Source: Helicobacteraceae bacterium (lineage in GTDB: Bacteria > Campylobacterota > Campylobacteria > Campylobacterales > SZUA-545). Taken from it: 9,205 nt of DNA. Shown here piece after piece: positions 1-6,430 of this stretch. The stretch's first letter is position 1, and each line of letters opens with the position of its first letter. The translations under genes and the position numbers were made by a program. The stretch spans positions 1-9,205 of the forward strand of contig QKHD01000043.1 in the NCBI GenBank assembly GCA_003250175.1, written 5' to 3'. The notes beneath the pieces were generated by a model that worked only from the letters and a program-made list of their open reading frames with translations, ran no database searches and was not told where the DNA came from.

Positions 1-89
1 GGCCTGGGCGCTTCGATGCATGACCTCTTCTTCATTTCGGGTTTTGCTGGCTATATTACTTTCATATAGATTAAAACTTTTCTTGAAAA

Positions 90-106
90 TTAAAATCTTA
101 TTTTAA
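90..106. repeat. AT-rich perfect inverted repeat upstream of the DAHP synthase promoter
   Basis: Seven-base arms TTAAAAT and ATTTTAA flank the three-base spacer CTT, inside a very AT-rich stretch (about 60-115). The repeat lies about 40 bases upstream of the -10 box at 148. It could be a regulator-binding dyad, an UP-like or curved element helping the promoter, or chance in AT-rich DNA. Bases 1-69 before it contain no convincing gene: one + frame is open up to a stop at 67-69 and short - strand openings exist, but none has a credible ribosome binding site. Confidence 0.35.
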
Positions 107-144
107 AAAGGCATTTCCGATGTCTGTATTTTGTAAGCCAAGGG

Positions 145-153
145 TGGTATAAT
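145..153 (+). promoter_or_regulatory. Extended -10 promoter for the DAHP synthase gene
   Basis: TGG followed by TATAAT (148-153) is a consensus extended -10 box for the housekeeping sigma factor. No clear -35 hexamer is seen at the normal spacing. This is usual in Campylobacterota, whose promoters rely on the -10 box and upstream AT-rich DNA. Transcription should start near 160, leaving a leader of about 35 bases before the ATG at 195. Confidence 0.7.
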
Positions 154-194
154 CGCGGATTATTTGAAATTCAATACAACCAAACGGATAACCA

Positions 195-1547
195 ATGAGC
201 ACATGGACACCTGACAGCTGGAGAAAATTTCCCATCAAGCAGCACCCGACCTACACCGACCAGGAGCACCTCAAGCAGGTGGAAGCAACCCTCGCTTCGT
301 ACCCGCCCCTGGTTTTTGCCGGAGAGGTGAACCGTCTGAAAAGTGAACTGGCCAAGGTTGCCGAAGGCAAGGCTTTTTTGCTCCAGGGCGGTGACTGCGC
401 CGAGAGCTTCGCCGACTTCAATGCCAAAAATATCCGGGATACCTTTAAGATCCTGCTGCAGATGAACGTCGTCATGATGTACGCCGGGCAGAAGCCGGTG
501 GTCAAGGTGGGCCGTATGGCGGGGCAGTTCGCCAAGCCGCGCTCCAAGGATACCGAGACGATCAACGGCGTGGAGCTGCCCAGCTACCGCGGCGACATTA
601 TCAACGACCTGGCTTTCACACCGGAGTCCCGTATTCCCGATCCGGAGCGGATGATCAAAGCCTACAACCAGTCCGTCGCCACCATGAACCTGCTGCGCGC
701 CTTCGCCCGCGGCGGTCTGGCCGACCTGCACCAGGTGCACAAATGGAACCTGGACTTTATCCTTAAATCCCAGGCGGGCGCGCGTTATCAGGACCTGACC
801 GAGCGCATCGACGATGCGATGGCCTTTATGAAAGCCTGTGGCATCGACAGCGACAACGCTTCCGAGCTGAAAGAGACCATTCTCTACACCTCCCACGAAG
901 CGCTGCTGCTGCACTACGAAGAGGCGCTGACGCGCAAAGACAGCTTCTCCGGAGACTGGTACGACTGCTCCGCCCACATGCTCTGGATCGGGGATCGTAC
1001 CCGCCAGCCCGACGGTGCCCACGTTGAGTACCTGCGCGGTGTTAAAAACCCCGTCGGTGTCAAGGCAGGCCCCTCCACCAATCCGGACGACCTGATCAAA
1101 CTCCTCGATACCCTTAATCCGGAGAACGAAGCGGGCCGCATGAACGTCATCGTCCGGATGGGTGCGGGCAACCTGGGCGACAAACTGCCCGAGCTGATCC
1201 GCGCCGTCCAGCGTGAAGGCAAAAACGTCCTCTGGAGCAGCGACCCGATGCACGGCAACACCTACCAGACCGACAACGGCTACAAAACCCGTTTCTTCGA
1301 CAACGTCCTGCAGGAAGTCAAGGAGTTCTTCCAGATTCACCAGTCCGAAGGCACCGTGGCCGGCGGGATTCACCTGGAGATGACCGGACGCGACGTCACC
1401 GAGTGCGTGGGCGGTGCCCAGCAGATTACGGAAGAGAATCTCGAAGACCGCTACCACACCTTCTGCGACCCGCGCCTTAACGGCGAACAGGCGCTGGAGC
1501 TTTCTTTCCTCATCGCCGACACCCTCAAGGCCGCTTCCAAGGGGTAA
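195..1547 (+). CDS. Class II 3-deoxy-7-phosphoheptulonate (DAHP) synthase, AroG/AroF function
   Basis: This cytoplasmic enzyme condenses phosphoenolpyruvate with erythrose 4-phosphate to DAHP, the committed step of the shikimate pathway. The 450-residue protein is the normal length for the class II (plant/Mycobacterium-type) family. The four metal ligands expected from the family are present: Cys67 in QGGDCAE, His353 in DPMHGNT, Glu395 in HLEMTG and Asp425 in CDPRLN. Substrate-phosphate residues are also present: Arg107 in VGRMAGQFAKPRS, Arg268-Arg270 in GDRTRQ, Lys290 in GVKAGPS and Arg321 in VRMGAGN. The usual G-E-R-T-R motif reads G-D-R-T-R here (Asp267), a conservative change. The ATG at 195 gives the conserved N terminus (W-T-P-x-S-W-R); its ribosome binding site is weak (GGAT about 6 bases upstream). 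The gene appears monocistronic, with its own promoter and a hairpin at its stop codon. Family-specific allosteric behaviour cannot be read from the sequence. Confidence 0.97.
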   Translation: MSTWTPDSWRKFPIKQHPTYTDQEHLKQVEATLASYPPLVFAGEVNRLKSELAKVAEGKAFLLQGGDCAESFADFNAKNIRDTFKILLQMNVVMMYAGQKPVVKVGRMAGQFAKPRSKDTETINGVELPSYRGDIINDLAFTPESRIPDPERMIKAYNQSVATMNLLRAFARGGLADLHQVHKWNLDFILKSQAGARYQDLTERIDDAMAFMKACGIDSDNASELKETILYTSHEALLLHYEEALTRKDSFSGDWYDCSAHMLWIGDRTRQPDGAHVEYLRGVKNPVGVKAGPSTNPDDLIKLLDTLNPENEAGRMNVIVRMGAGNLGDKLPELIRAVQREGKNVLWSSDPMHGNTYQTDNGYKTRFFDNVLQEVKEFFQIHQSEGTVAGGIHLEMTGRDVTECVGGAQQITEENLEDRYHTFCDPRLNGEQALELSFLIADTLKAASKG

Positions 1548-1564
1548 CCCCCCGGAAGCCCTTG
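1526..1564 (+). terminator. Hairpin spanning the DAHP synthase stop codon, possible terminator
   Basis: The RNA can fold into three stacked helices: CAAGG (1526-1530) with CCTTG (1560-1564), GCTTCC (1533-1538) with GGAAGC (1554-1559), and GGGG (1541-1544) with CCCC (1548-1551). The loop is exactly the UAA stop codon (1545-1547). Two small internal irregularities (CC bulge; AA opposite CC) interrupt the 15 pairs. The stem is strong, but only a poor U-tract follows (cttaattt), so it may terminate inefficiently, protect the 3' end, or partly insulate the dnaB operon promoter just downstream. Confidence 0.5.
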
Positions 1565-1592
1565 CTTAATTTCCCTCTCATAGCCCTTTGAA

Positions 1593-1598
1593 TATAAT
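1593..1598 (+). promoter_or_regulatory. -10 box of the dnaB-kinase-comEC operon promoter
   Basis: A perfect TATAAT lies in the 101-base gap before dnaB, after the hairpin of the preceding gene, with a TG two bases upstream (TGAATATAAT). No -35 element is clear. Transcription starting near 1605 would leave a leader of about 44 bases. It is the only good promoter-like site seen ahead of dnaB, and the two following genes have no room for their own. Confidence 0.6.
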
Positions 1599-1648
1599 CA
1601 TTTTTTAACGGGCATTTTAACCGCTCCAATTTCCCTAAAGCGCTGTAC

Positions 1649-3100
1649 ATGGACAATCTGCACAATATCAATATCGAGAAATCGGTTCTCAGCTCCATTC
1701 TCTTCGAACCCTCCGTCTTTGATACTGTCCAGAGTGCCCTCAAGGCCGACCAGTTCTACCTCCCCGCCCACCAGAACATCTTCAAGGCCATGGAAGAGCT
1801 CTACGGCGACGACATGCCCATCGACGAGGAGTTCATCAAAAAACGGCTCAAGATCAAGAACAAATTCGACGAAAATGCCCTGCTGGAGATTCTGGCGGCC
1901 AACCCGCTCTCCAACACCGCCGCCTACACCCAGGAGCTTAAAGAGCTGGCCTTAAAGCGCGAGCTTATCCGCCTGACTACGGAGATCAAAAAGGTCACCA
2001 TGGAAGAGGACATGACCAGCGACGAGGCGATCGACCAGATCCAGCAAAAGCTCTACAAGATCACCACCGACAGCAACAGCAAGGACTTCAAAGACGCCCC
2101 CACCGTCACCAAGGAGACCCTGGAGCGGATCAACGAAAACAAGGCCCGGGGCAACTCCATGGTCATCGGGGTGGATACGGGCTTTTACGGGCTTAATAAA
2201 AAGACCTCCGGATTCGGCCGGGGCGACATGATTATCGTCGCCGCCCGTCCGGCGATGGGGAAAACCGCCTTTGTCCTCAACATCGCCAACAACATCCTCA
2301 AGCACAACCAGGGCGTCGCCATCTTCTCCCTGGAGATGCCCGCCGAGCAGCTTATGATGCGTATGATGGCGGCCCACTCCTCCATTCCGCTGCAAAACAT
2401 CCGGGTCGGCGACATGGACGACAATCAATGGAACACGCTCTTTAAAAGCGTGGAGTTCTTTAACCAGTCCAAACTCTTCGTCGACGACGACGGGATGCTC
2501 ACCATCGGAAAGCTGCGAAGCAAGCTGCGGGAGCTTAAAAGCAAGCATCCGGAGGTCAACCTCGCCATCATCGACTACATCCAGCTGATGTCGGGTCAGG
2601 GCAACAGCAAAGACCGCCAGCTGGAGGTGAGCGAAATCTCCCGGGGGATCAAGATGCTCGCCCGTGAGCTGGAGATGCCCATCATCGCGCTCAGCCAGCT
2701 CAACCGCGGCCTGGAGAGCCGCAGCGACAAGCGCCCCATGCTCAGCGACATCCGCGAATCCGGAGCGATCGAACAGGATGCGGACATCATCATGTTTATC
2801 TACCGCGACGCCGTTTACAAGGAAAAGGAAGAACGCGAGCGGGAGAAAAAGGCCAAGGACGATGGCAAGGAGTACAAATCCACCTTCGTCGCCCAGGAAG
2901 AGGAAGATGCGGAGATTATCATCGGCAAACAGCGTAACGGCCCCATCGGAACGGTCAAGATGGTCTTTCAGAAGCGGTTCACCCGCTTCGTCGACGCAAG
3001 CAGCGAGGTCGAAGTGACCCACTACGAGCATCAGGACACCAAAATTCCCGTCGAGTTCGAGAGCCCCATTCCGGGCGGCATCGACATGCCCACCATCTGA
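1649..3100 (+). CDS. dnaB: Replicative DNA helicase DnaB
   Basis: This is the hexameric 5'-3' helicase that unwinds DNA at the replication fork and recruits primase. The N-terminal primase-interacting domain spans about residues 1-105, followed by a linker and a RecA-like motor. Motor motifs are Walker A AARPAMGKTA (198-207, Lys205), the catalytic glutamate in SLEM (Glu229), Walker B LAIIDYIQLM (Asp309), the ALSQLNRGLESR region (347-358), SDIRESGAIEQDAD (366-379), and the arginine-finger segment GKQRNGPIG (426-434). Between the Tyr-Arg-Asp at 385-387 and Glu422 lies a strongly charged insertion (about 390-421), rich in Lys, Glu and Arg. A comparable insertion is known in Helicobacter pylori DnaB, where it has been tied to oligomerisation. 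Length (483) fits the family. The ATG at 1649 starts the conserved domain cleanly, though its ribosome binding site is weak (TAAAG). It is the first gene of a compact operon. Confidence 0.98.
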   Translation: MDNLHNINIEKSVLSSILFEPSVFDTVQSALKADQFYLPAHQNIFKAMEELYGDDMPIDEEFIKKRLKIKNKFDENALLEILAANPLSNTAAYTQELKELALKRELIRLTTEIKKVTMEEDMTSDEAIDQIQQKLYKITTDSNSKDFKDAPTVTKETLERINENKARGNSMVIGVDTGFYGLNKKTSGFGRGDMIIVAARPAMGKTAFVLNIANNILKHNQGVAIFSLEMPAEQLMMRMMAAHSSIPLQNIRVGDMDDNQWNTLFKSVEFFNQSKLFVDDDGMLTIGKLRSKLRELKSKHPEVNLAIIDYIQLMSGQGNSKDRQLEVSEISRGIKMLARELEMPIIALSQLNRGLESRSDKRPMLSDIRESGAIEQDADIIMFIYRDAVYKEKEEREREKKAKDDGKEYKSTFVAQEEEDAEIIIGKQRNGPIGTVKMVFQKRFTRFVDASSEVEVTHYEHQDTKIPVEFESPIPGGIDMPTI

Positions 3101-3103
3101 CCC

Positions 3104-4516
3104 ATGCAAAACGCTGCGATTTATCTTCTTTATCTTCTGCTCTCCATGGCCATCACCCTGGTCGGGGGTGCGATTCAGTCCGAAATTCTTTTTGGCCGCT
3201 TTGACACGGCCCTACTCCCCATCCCGGCTATTGTCGGAGTAATTTTCGGCCTGCTGTTTGGCTACGTGCACCAGCTGCGCATCGCCCAGCGCCGCCATAT
3301 CCAGGATTTAAAAGAAAAAGACCGAGTGATCTCTGCACTCAACACCTCCCTCAAAGCCAAATCCGACGCCAAGACCCACGAGCTGAGCGAGCAGCGCCTC
3401 TACATCGAATCGATCCTCAACGCCCAAAACAGCATCATCGTCATCACCGACGGCTACGAAATCATCAAGACCAACCGCCGCTTTTTCGACTACATCGACG
3501 ACTACACCTCCATCGAGGAGTTCAAGGAAAAATACAGCTGCATCTGCAACCTCTTTGCCGAACGCGACGGCTACCTGCAAAAAGATGTCAACGACGCCCG
3601 CTGGACCACCCACATCCTCGAACACCCCGACGAAAGTCACCGCGCCATGATCTGCTACAAAGATCAGGAATTCATCTTCTCCGTCACCGCCAAAAAGTTC
3701 ATCTACGGCACCAACCACCGTATCATCGCGACCTTCGAGGACATCACCCGGCTGGTGCGCTACGAAGGGGAGCTGCAGGAGACCATCCGACAGGAGCTGG
3801 AAAAAAACCGCCAGAAAGATGCGATCATCTTCCAGCAGTCCCGCTTTACCGCCGTGGGCGAAGCGCTGCAGCTGGTCTCCCACCACTGGCGTCAGCCGCT
3901 GAGCGCCCTCTCTTTGATGATTCAGGATATCGAAGAGGCCAAGCACTTCGGCGAACTGGACGATCTCTACCTCAAAACCTTCTCCGATCGCTCCTTGGAA
4001 ATCATCCAGGAGATGTCCAAAACCCTTGACTCCTTCCGCTCCATCTTTACCCCCGACATCAACCCCGGCGGCAAATTTGAACTTATCAAGGCGATCCGGA
4101 CGGCGGAAGATATTATCCGCCCCAATATCCGGGGCGATCATATCGACATCACCACCCGCATTTTGCACGAGCACATCGCCGTGGAAGGCCCGAAAAACGA
4201 GTACATCCATGTGCTGGTCAGCATCCTGACCAACGCCATGGAGGCGCTGGAGAGCCGCAAGGGCGACCGTACCATCACCATCACGCTGGATAAGACGGCC
4301 GACGGCAAGAGCATTACCAAAATCGCCAACAACGGCGGCCCCATCCCCCAGGAGGCGATGGACAAGATCTACGACCCCTACTACTCCACCAAGTTCGATA
4401 AAAACGGCACGGGGCTGGGGCTTTTTGTGGCGAAAAACGTTATCGAGCAGAAGATGCACGGCCGGCTGGGTGCGCACAACCTACCCGACGGCGTGGAATT
4501 CGAAATCGTCATCTAG
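3104..4516 (+). CDS. Membrane-bound PAS-domain sensor histidine kinase (orphan)
   Basis: This 470-residue inner-membrane kinase should autophosphorylate on histidine and pass the phosphate to an unidentified response regulator. Two membrane helices (about 5-25 and 37-56) are joined by a loop of only about ten residues, so there is no sizeable periplasmic sensor domain. A charged, probably coiled-coil linker (57-100) leads to a PAS-like domain (about 100-215) and a second helical linker (220-245). The H-box reads SHHWRQPLSAL, with His260 aligned to the phospho-acceptor of the A-H-Q-W-R-Q-P-L type. ATP-binding motifs follow: N-box ILTNAMEAL (Asn377), G1-box IANNGGPIP, with Asn at the position usually Asp, F-box YDPYYSTKF, and G2-box GTGLGL (435-440). 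There is no receiver domain and no adjacent regulator. It starts 3 bases after dnaB without a visible ribosome binding site and ends 2 bases before comEC, so translation is probably coupled. Ligand and target are unknown. Confidence 0.93.
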   Translation: MQNAAIYLLYLLLSMAITLVGGAIQSEILFGRFDTALLPIPAIVGVIFGLLFGYVHQLRIAQRRHIQDLKEKDRVISALNTSLKAKSDAKTHELSEQRLYIESILNAQNSIIVITDGYEIIKTNRRFFDYIDDYTSIEEFKEKYSCICNLFAERDGYLQKDVNDARWTTHILEHPDESHRAMICYKDQEFIFSVTAKKFIYGTNHRIIATFEDITRLVRYEGELQETIRQELEKNRQKDAIIFQQSRFTAVGEALQLVSHHWRQPLSALSLMIQDIEEAKHFGELDDLYLKTFSDRSLEIIQEMSKTLDSFRSIFTPDINPGGKFELIKAIRTAEDIIRPNIRGDHIDITTRILHEHIAVEGPKNEYIHVLVSILTNAMEALESRKGDRTITITLDKTADGKSITKIANNGGPIPQEAMDKIYDPYYSTKFDKNGTGLGLFVAKNVIEQKMHGRLGAHNLPDGVEFEIVI

Positions 4517-4518
4517 CC

Positions 4519-5775
4519 ATGCTTGCCCCGCGCCTTCCGTTTGTTTCGGGATGGCGCGCCTGGAGCGGGGTCGTTGCCCTGCTCCTTACCCTTTTGCTGC
4601 TGCACCTCTTCGCCCGCTACCACGACTACCGAACCTTCCTTGCCCAACCCGTCCAGCGGCTTGACGCCACCGTCATCAAGCAGTATGAAAAAACCGGCGC
4701 CAAGGGGCGCTACACCGTGTTGCTGCTGCAAAGCCCACAGGCCACCTTTTACACCACCTCCCGCGAAGCCCTCAAAAACCTCTCCGGACGTACCCTCTCC
4801 CTCTCGCTGCTGACCAAGGAGATTGCTTTTATGGACTATCTTGACCGTTTCTACGCCCCCGCCTTTGATCTTACCCTCCATCCGGAGGAGACGCGCTGGG
4901 GCGACCGGGTACGAGATGGTGTGGCCGTCCAGCATCCGGAGCCTCTGATGCGGGAACTCTACGCCGCCTTGTATTTTGCCCGGCCCTTGAATCAGGAGCT
5001 GCGCACCGGGGTGACCCACCTGGGTATTGCCCACCTCATCGCCCTCTCCGGATTTCACCTTGGGCTTTTGGGGGCGATTATCGTGGGACTGTTAAGCCCG
5101 CTCTACCGCTTTGTTCAGGCCCGCTACTTTCCCTACCGCAACCGGCTCTTTGATCTGGGCATGCTCAGCGCGGCCCTGCTCTTTGGCTACCTCATTTTTA
5201 CCGACACCCCGCCCTCGTTGGTTCGCGCCTACGGTATGCTGGCGGTGGGACTCTTCATGCTCTGGCGTCATCTGCACGTGCTCAATTTCGGCCTGCTTTT
5301 TGTAACCCTCTTGCTGCTCGTGGCGATCATGCCGTCGCTTCTGCTCAGTATCGGGTTTTGGCTCAGTGCGGCGGGGGTGTTTTTTATCTTTCTCGTGGTG
5401 CGGCATGTGAAGGTCGGTGTGTGGAAAATGGTGCTGGTTTTGCACCTGCTGCTTTTTCTTTTGATGCTGCCGGTGGTGCATCTGATCTTTGAGCCCTTTA
5501 CGCCGTATCAGCTGCTCTCCATCCCCTTAAGCCTTGTTTTTGTGCTCTTTTATCCGGTGAGTATGGGGCTGCATCTGGCGGGCTTCGGCGGGGTAATGGA
5601 CGGAATGCTCACCGCCCTCTTTACCCTGCCCGTCACCGCCACACCACTTACCACGCCGGAGTGGTTTGCCGCCCTGTATGCGCTGGCCTGCCTGCTGGCC
5701 ATGCGGTTTCGGGCGGCTTTTTTCGCGGCGGTTCTGCTGGCGACGGGCTTTTTACTCTACGCGCTTTTTTTCTGA
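4519..5775 (+). CDS. comEC: ComEC/Rec2-type DNA uptake channel protein, short form
   Basis: ComEC forms the inner-membrane channel that brings single-stranded DNA into the cytoplasm during natural transformation. The 418-residue protein has one N-terminal membrane helix (about 17-33) and a short soluble segment (about 40-160) in place of a full OB-fold/DUF4131 region. The Competence-family core follows, marked by THLGIAHLIALSGFHLGLLG (166-185), and has about eight to ten hydrophobic helices up to the C terminus. Canonical ComEC proteins of 700-800 residues carry a C-terminal metallo-beta-lactamase-like domain; it is absent here, and the frame ends naturally. The H. pylori homologue (HP1361, beside dnaB) is similarly short, so this is probably the lineage's normal form and not a broken gene. 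The ATG at 4519 lies 2 bases after the kinase stop. The 3' end overlaps the convergent membrane-protein gene by 19 bases. Confidence 0.93.
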   Translation: MLAPRLPFVSGWRAWSGVVALLLTLLLLHLFARYHDYRTFLAQPVQRLDATVIKQYEKTGAKGRYTVLLLQSPQATFYTTSREALKNLSGRTLSLSLLTKEIAFMDYLDRFYAPAFDLTLHPEETRWGDRVRDGVAVQHPEPLMRELYAALYFARPLNQELRTGVTHLGIAHLIALSGFHLGLLGAIIVGLLSPLYRFVQARYFPYRNRLFDLGMLSAALLFGYLIFTDTPPSLVRAYGMLAVGLFMLWRHLHVLNFGLLFVTLLLLVAIMPSLLLSIGFWLSAAGVFFIFLVVRHVKVGVWKMVLVLHLLLFLLMLPVVHLIFEPFTPYQLLSIPLSLVFVLFYPVSMGLHLAGFGGVMDGMLTALFTLPVTATPLTTPEWFAALYALACLLAMRFRAAFFAAVLLATGFLLYALFF

Positions 5776-6362
5776 TCCGGACGGATGATCCAGAAAAGGG
5801 CTATGGCGCTCATGGCACCAAGCGTATCCATCAGCATGTCCTTCTGGGCATCCCAAATATCGCCCTGGGAGCCCAAAAAGGCCAGACCGTCAGCACCGCC
5901 CTCGGCCGCCGCGTACCACCACTCGATGATCTCATAGAGCGCGGCGATGCTCATGATAAAAAAGAGCCCCATGAACGACGCCTGCACCATCCCGGCGAAG
6001 TTTTTGCGCCGCATCCACTCCATCATGGGGTAGGCGTAAAAACCGATGCTAAAGTGCCCCACCCGGTCAAACTGGTTGCGCTCCCAGCCAAAAAGGTCGT
6101 TGACAAACCCGAAGGGGACATGCTCGAAGGTGTAGTGCCCGCCCACGGTGTGCCAAAAAAGCCAGACCGCCATCATGGCATAGGCCGTGTCGGAAAAGCG
6201 AAAGCGTTTAAAGGTTGCCGCCAATGCCACAAAAACCGCTACCAGCGGCGCCACCTCCACGACCCATACATCCCGGTTGACCGGGTCGATCCCCAGCCAG
6301 ATAAAGACGACGACCCACGTCAACGCCAAGATATGGGGGAATTCCAATCCACTGATTTTCAT
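5757..6362 (-). CDS. DUF2238 / YjdF-like integral membrane protein
   Basis: The 201-residue protein has about six predicted membrane helices (roughly 9-24, 33-50, 58-72, 102-115, 126-146, 177-193). It matches the DUF2238 family (E. coli YjdF) in its conserved polar motifs: HTVGGHYTFEHVPFG (71-85), WERNQFDRVGHFSIG (93-107), YEIIEWW (143-149), and GSQGDIWDAQKDMLMDTLGA (164-183). These His, Asp and Glu residues at helix ends suggest a metal- or phosphate-binding membrane site, but that is inference; I know of no established biochemical function for the family. The ATG at 6362 is well supported by AAAGGAG four bases upstream. The gene is transcribed alone, away from priA, and its last six codons lie inside the end of comEC on the other strand. 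It has no TCCGGA hexamer inside its body beyond the overlap, unlike its neighbours. Confidence 0.93.
   Translation of the reverse strand: MKISGLEFPHILALTWVVVFIWLGIDPVNRDVWVVEVAPLVAVFVALAATFKRFRFSDTAYAMMAVWLFWHTVGGHYTFEHVPFGFVNDLFGWERNQFDRVGHFSIGFYAYPMMEWMRRKNFAGMVQASFMGLFFIMSIAALYEIIEWWYAAAEGGADGLAFLGSQGDIWDAQKDMLMDTLGAMSAIALFWIIRPDQKKSA
5768..5797. repeat. Inverted repeat at the convergent comEC / DUF2238 junction
   Basis: Arms TTTTCTG (5768-5774) and CAGAAAA (5791-5797) are perfect complements. They can be extended inward by ATC (5775-5777) with GAT (5787-5789), leaving a one-base bulge (5790) and a nine-base loop. The dyad covers the comEC stop codon and the coding end of the convergent gene. 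A hairpin at a convergent junction suggests a shared 3' end or bidirectional terminator. However, the T-run precedes the stem on both strands instead of following it, which is the wrong order for a classic intrinsic terminator. Confidence 0.45.
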
Positions 6363-6367
6363 ACGCT

Positions 6368-6374
6368 CTCCTTT
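6368..6374 (-). promoter_or_regulatory. Ribosome binding site of the DUF2238 gene
   Basis: AAAGGAG on the - strand ends five bases before the ATG at 6362. It is the strongest Shine-Dalgarno sequence in the window and fixes that start. Confidence 0.85.
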
Positions 6375-6386
6375 GCATTTGCAGAC

Positions 6387-6392
6387 ATTTTA
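6387..6392 (-). promoter_or_regulatory. -10 box for the DUF2238 gene
   Basis: TAAAAT on the - strand, followed about 7 bases later by a likely start near 6380. This leaves a leader of under 20 bases that still includes the ribosome binding site. It mirrors an identical box on the + strand at 6404-6409. Confidence 0.5.
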
Positions 6393-6400
6393 CCTTCGGG

Positions 6401-6409
6401 TGATAAAAT
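6401..6409 (+). promoter_or_regulatory. Extended -10 promoter for priA
   Basis: TGA followed by TAAAAT (6404-6409) is a near-consensus extended -10 box. Transcription would begin near 6416, giving a leader of about 15 bases that just accommodates the AAGGGG ribosome binding site at 6421-6426. No -35 box is evident. Confidence 0.6.
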
Positions 6410-6420
6410 TCATCCCATAA

Positions 6421-6426
6421 AAGGGG
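6421..6426 (+). promoter_or_regulatory. Ribosome binding site of priA
   Basis: AAGGGG four bases before the ATG at 6431. It supports this start, and no in-frame upstream start competes with it in the short leader. Confidence 0.7.
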
Positions 6427-6430
6427 CCGT

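Noticed and set aside
1..69. Possible end of a + strand gene (stop at 67-69) or start of a - strand gene (ATG candidates near 21 and 35)
   Set aside because: Too short to identify, and neither - strand start has a well-placed ribosome binding site. I cannot choose a frame, so no CDS is called.
171..1457. Open frame of 428 codons on the - strand opposite the DAHP synthase gene
   Set aside because: It has no recognisable domain and low-complexity Val/Gly/His-rich content. It is an antisense shadow expected from the C-ending codon bias of the real gene, whose catalytic motifs are complete.
1952..3109. Open frame of 385 codons on the - strand opposite dnaB
   Set aside because: Same explanation: the dnaB frame carries every helicase motif, while the antisense frame shows none and has no ribosome binding site.
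3308..4477. Open frame of 389 codons on the - strand opposite the histidine kinase
   Set aside because: Its composition (Val, Asp, Gly, Phe runs) is the mirror of GC-rich codons and no domain is recognisable. The kinase frame has all H, N, G and F boxes.
4516..4521. Fusion or frameshift between the kinase and ComEC
   Set aside because: Both reading frames are complete, with a normal TAG stop, a 2-base gap and a new ATG. Each product has a natural terminus, which indicates a tight operon and not a broken fusion.
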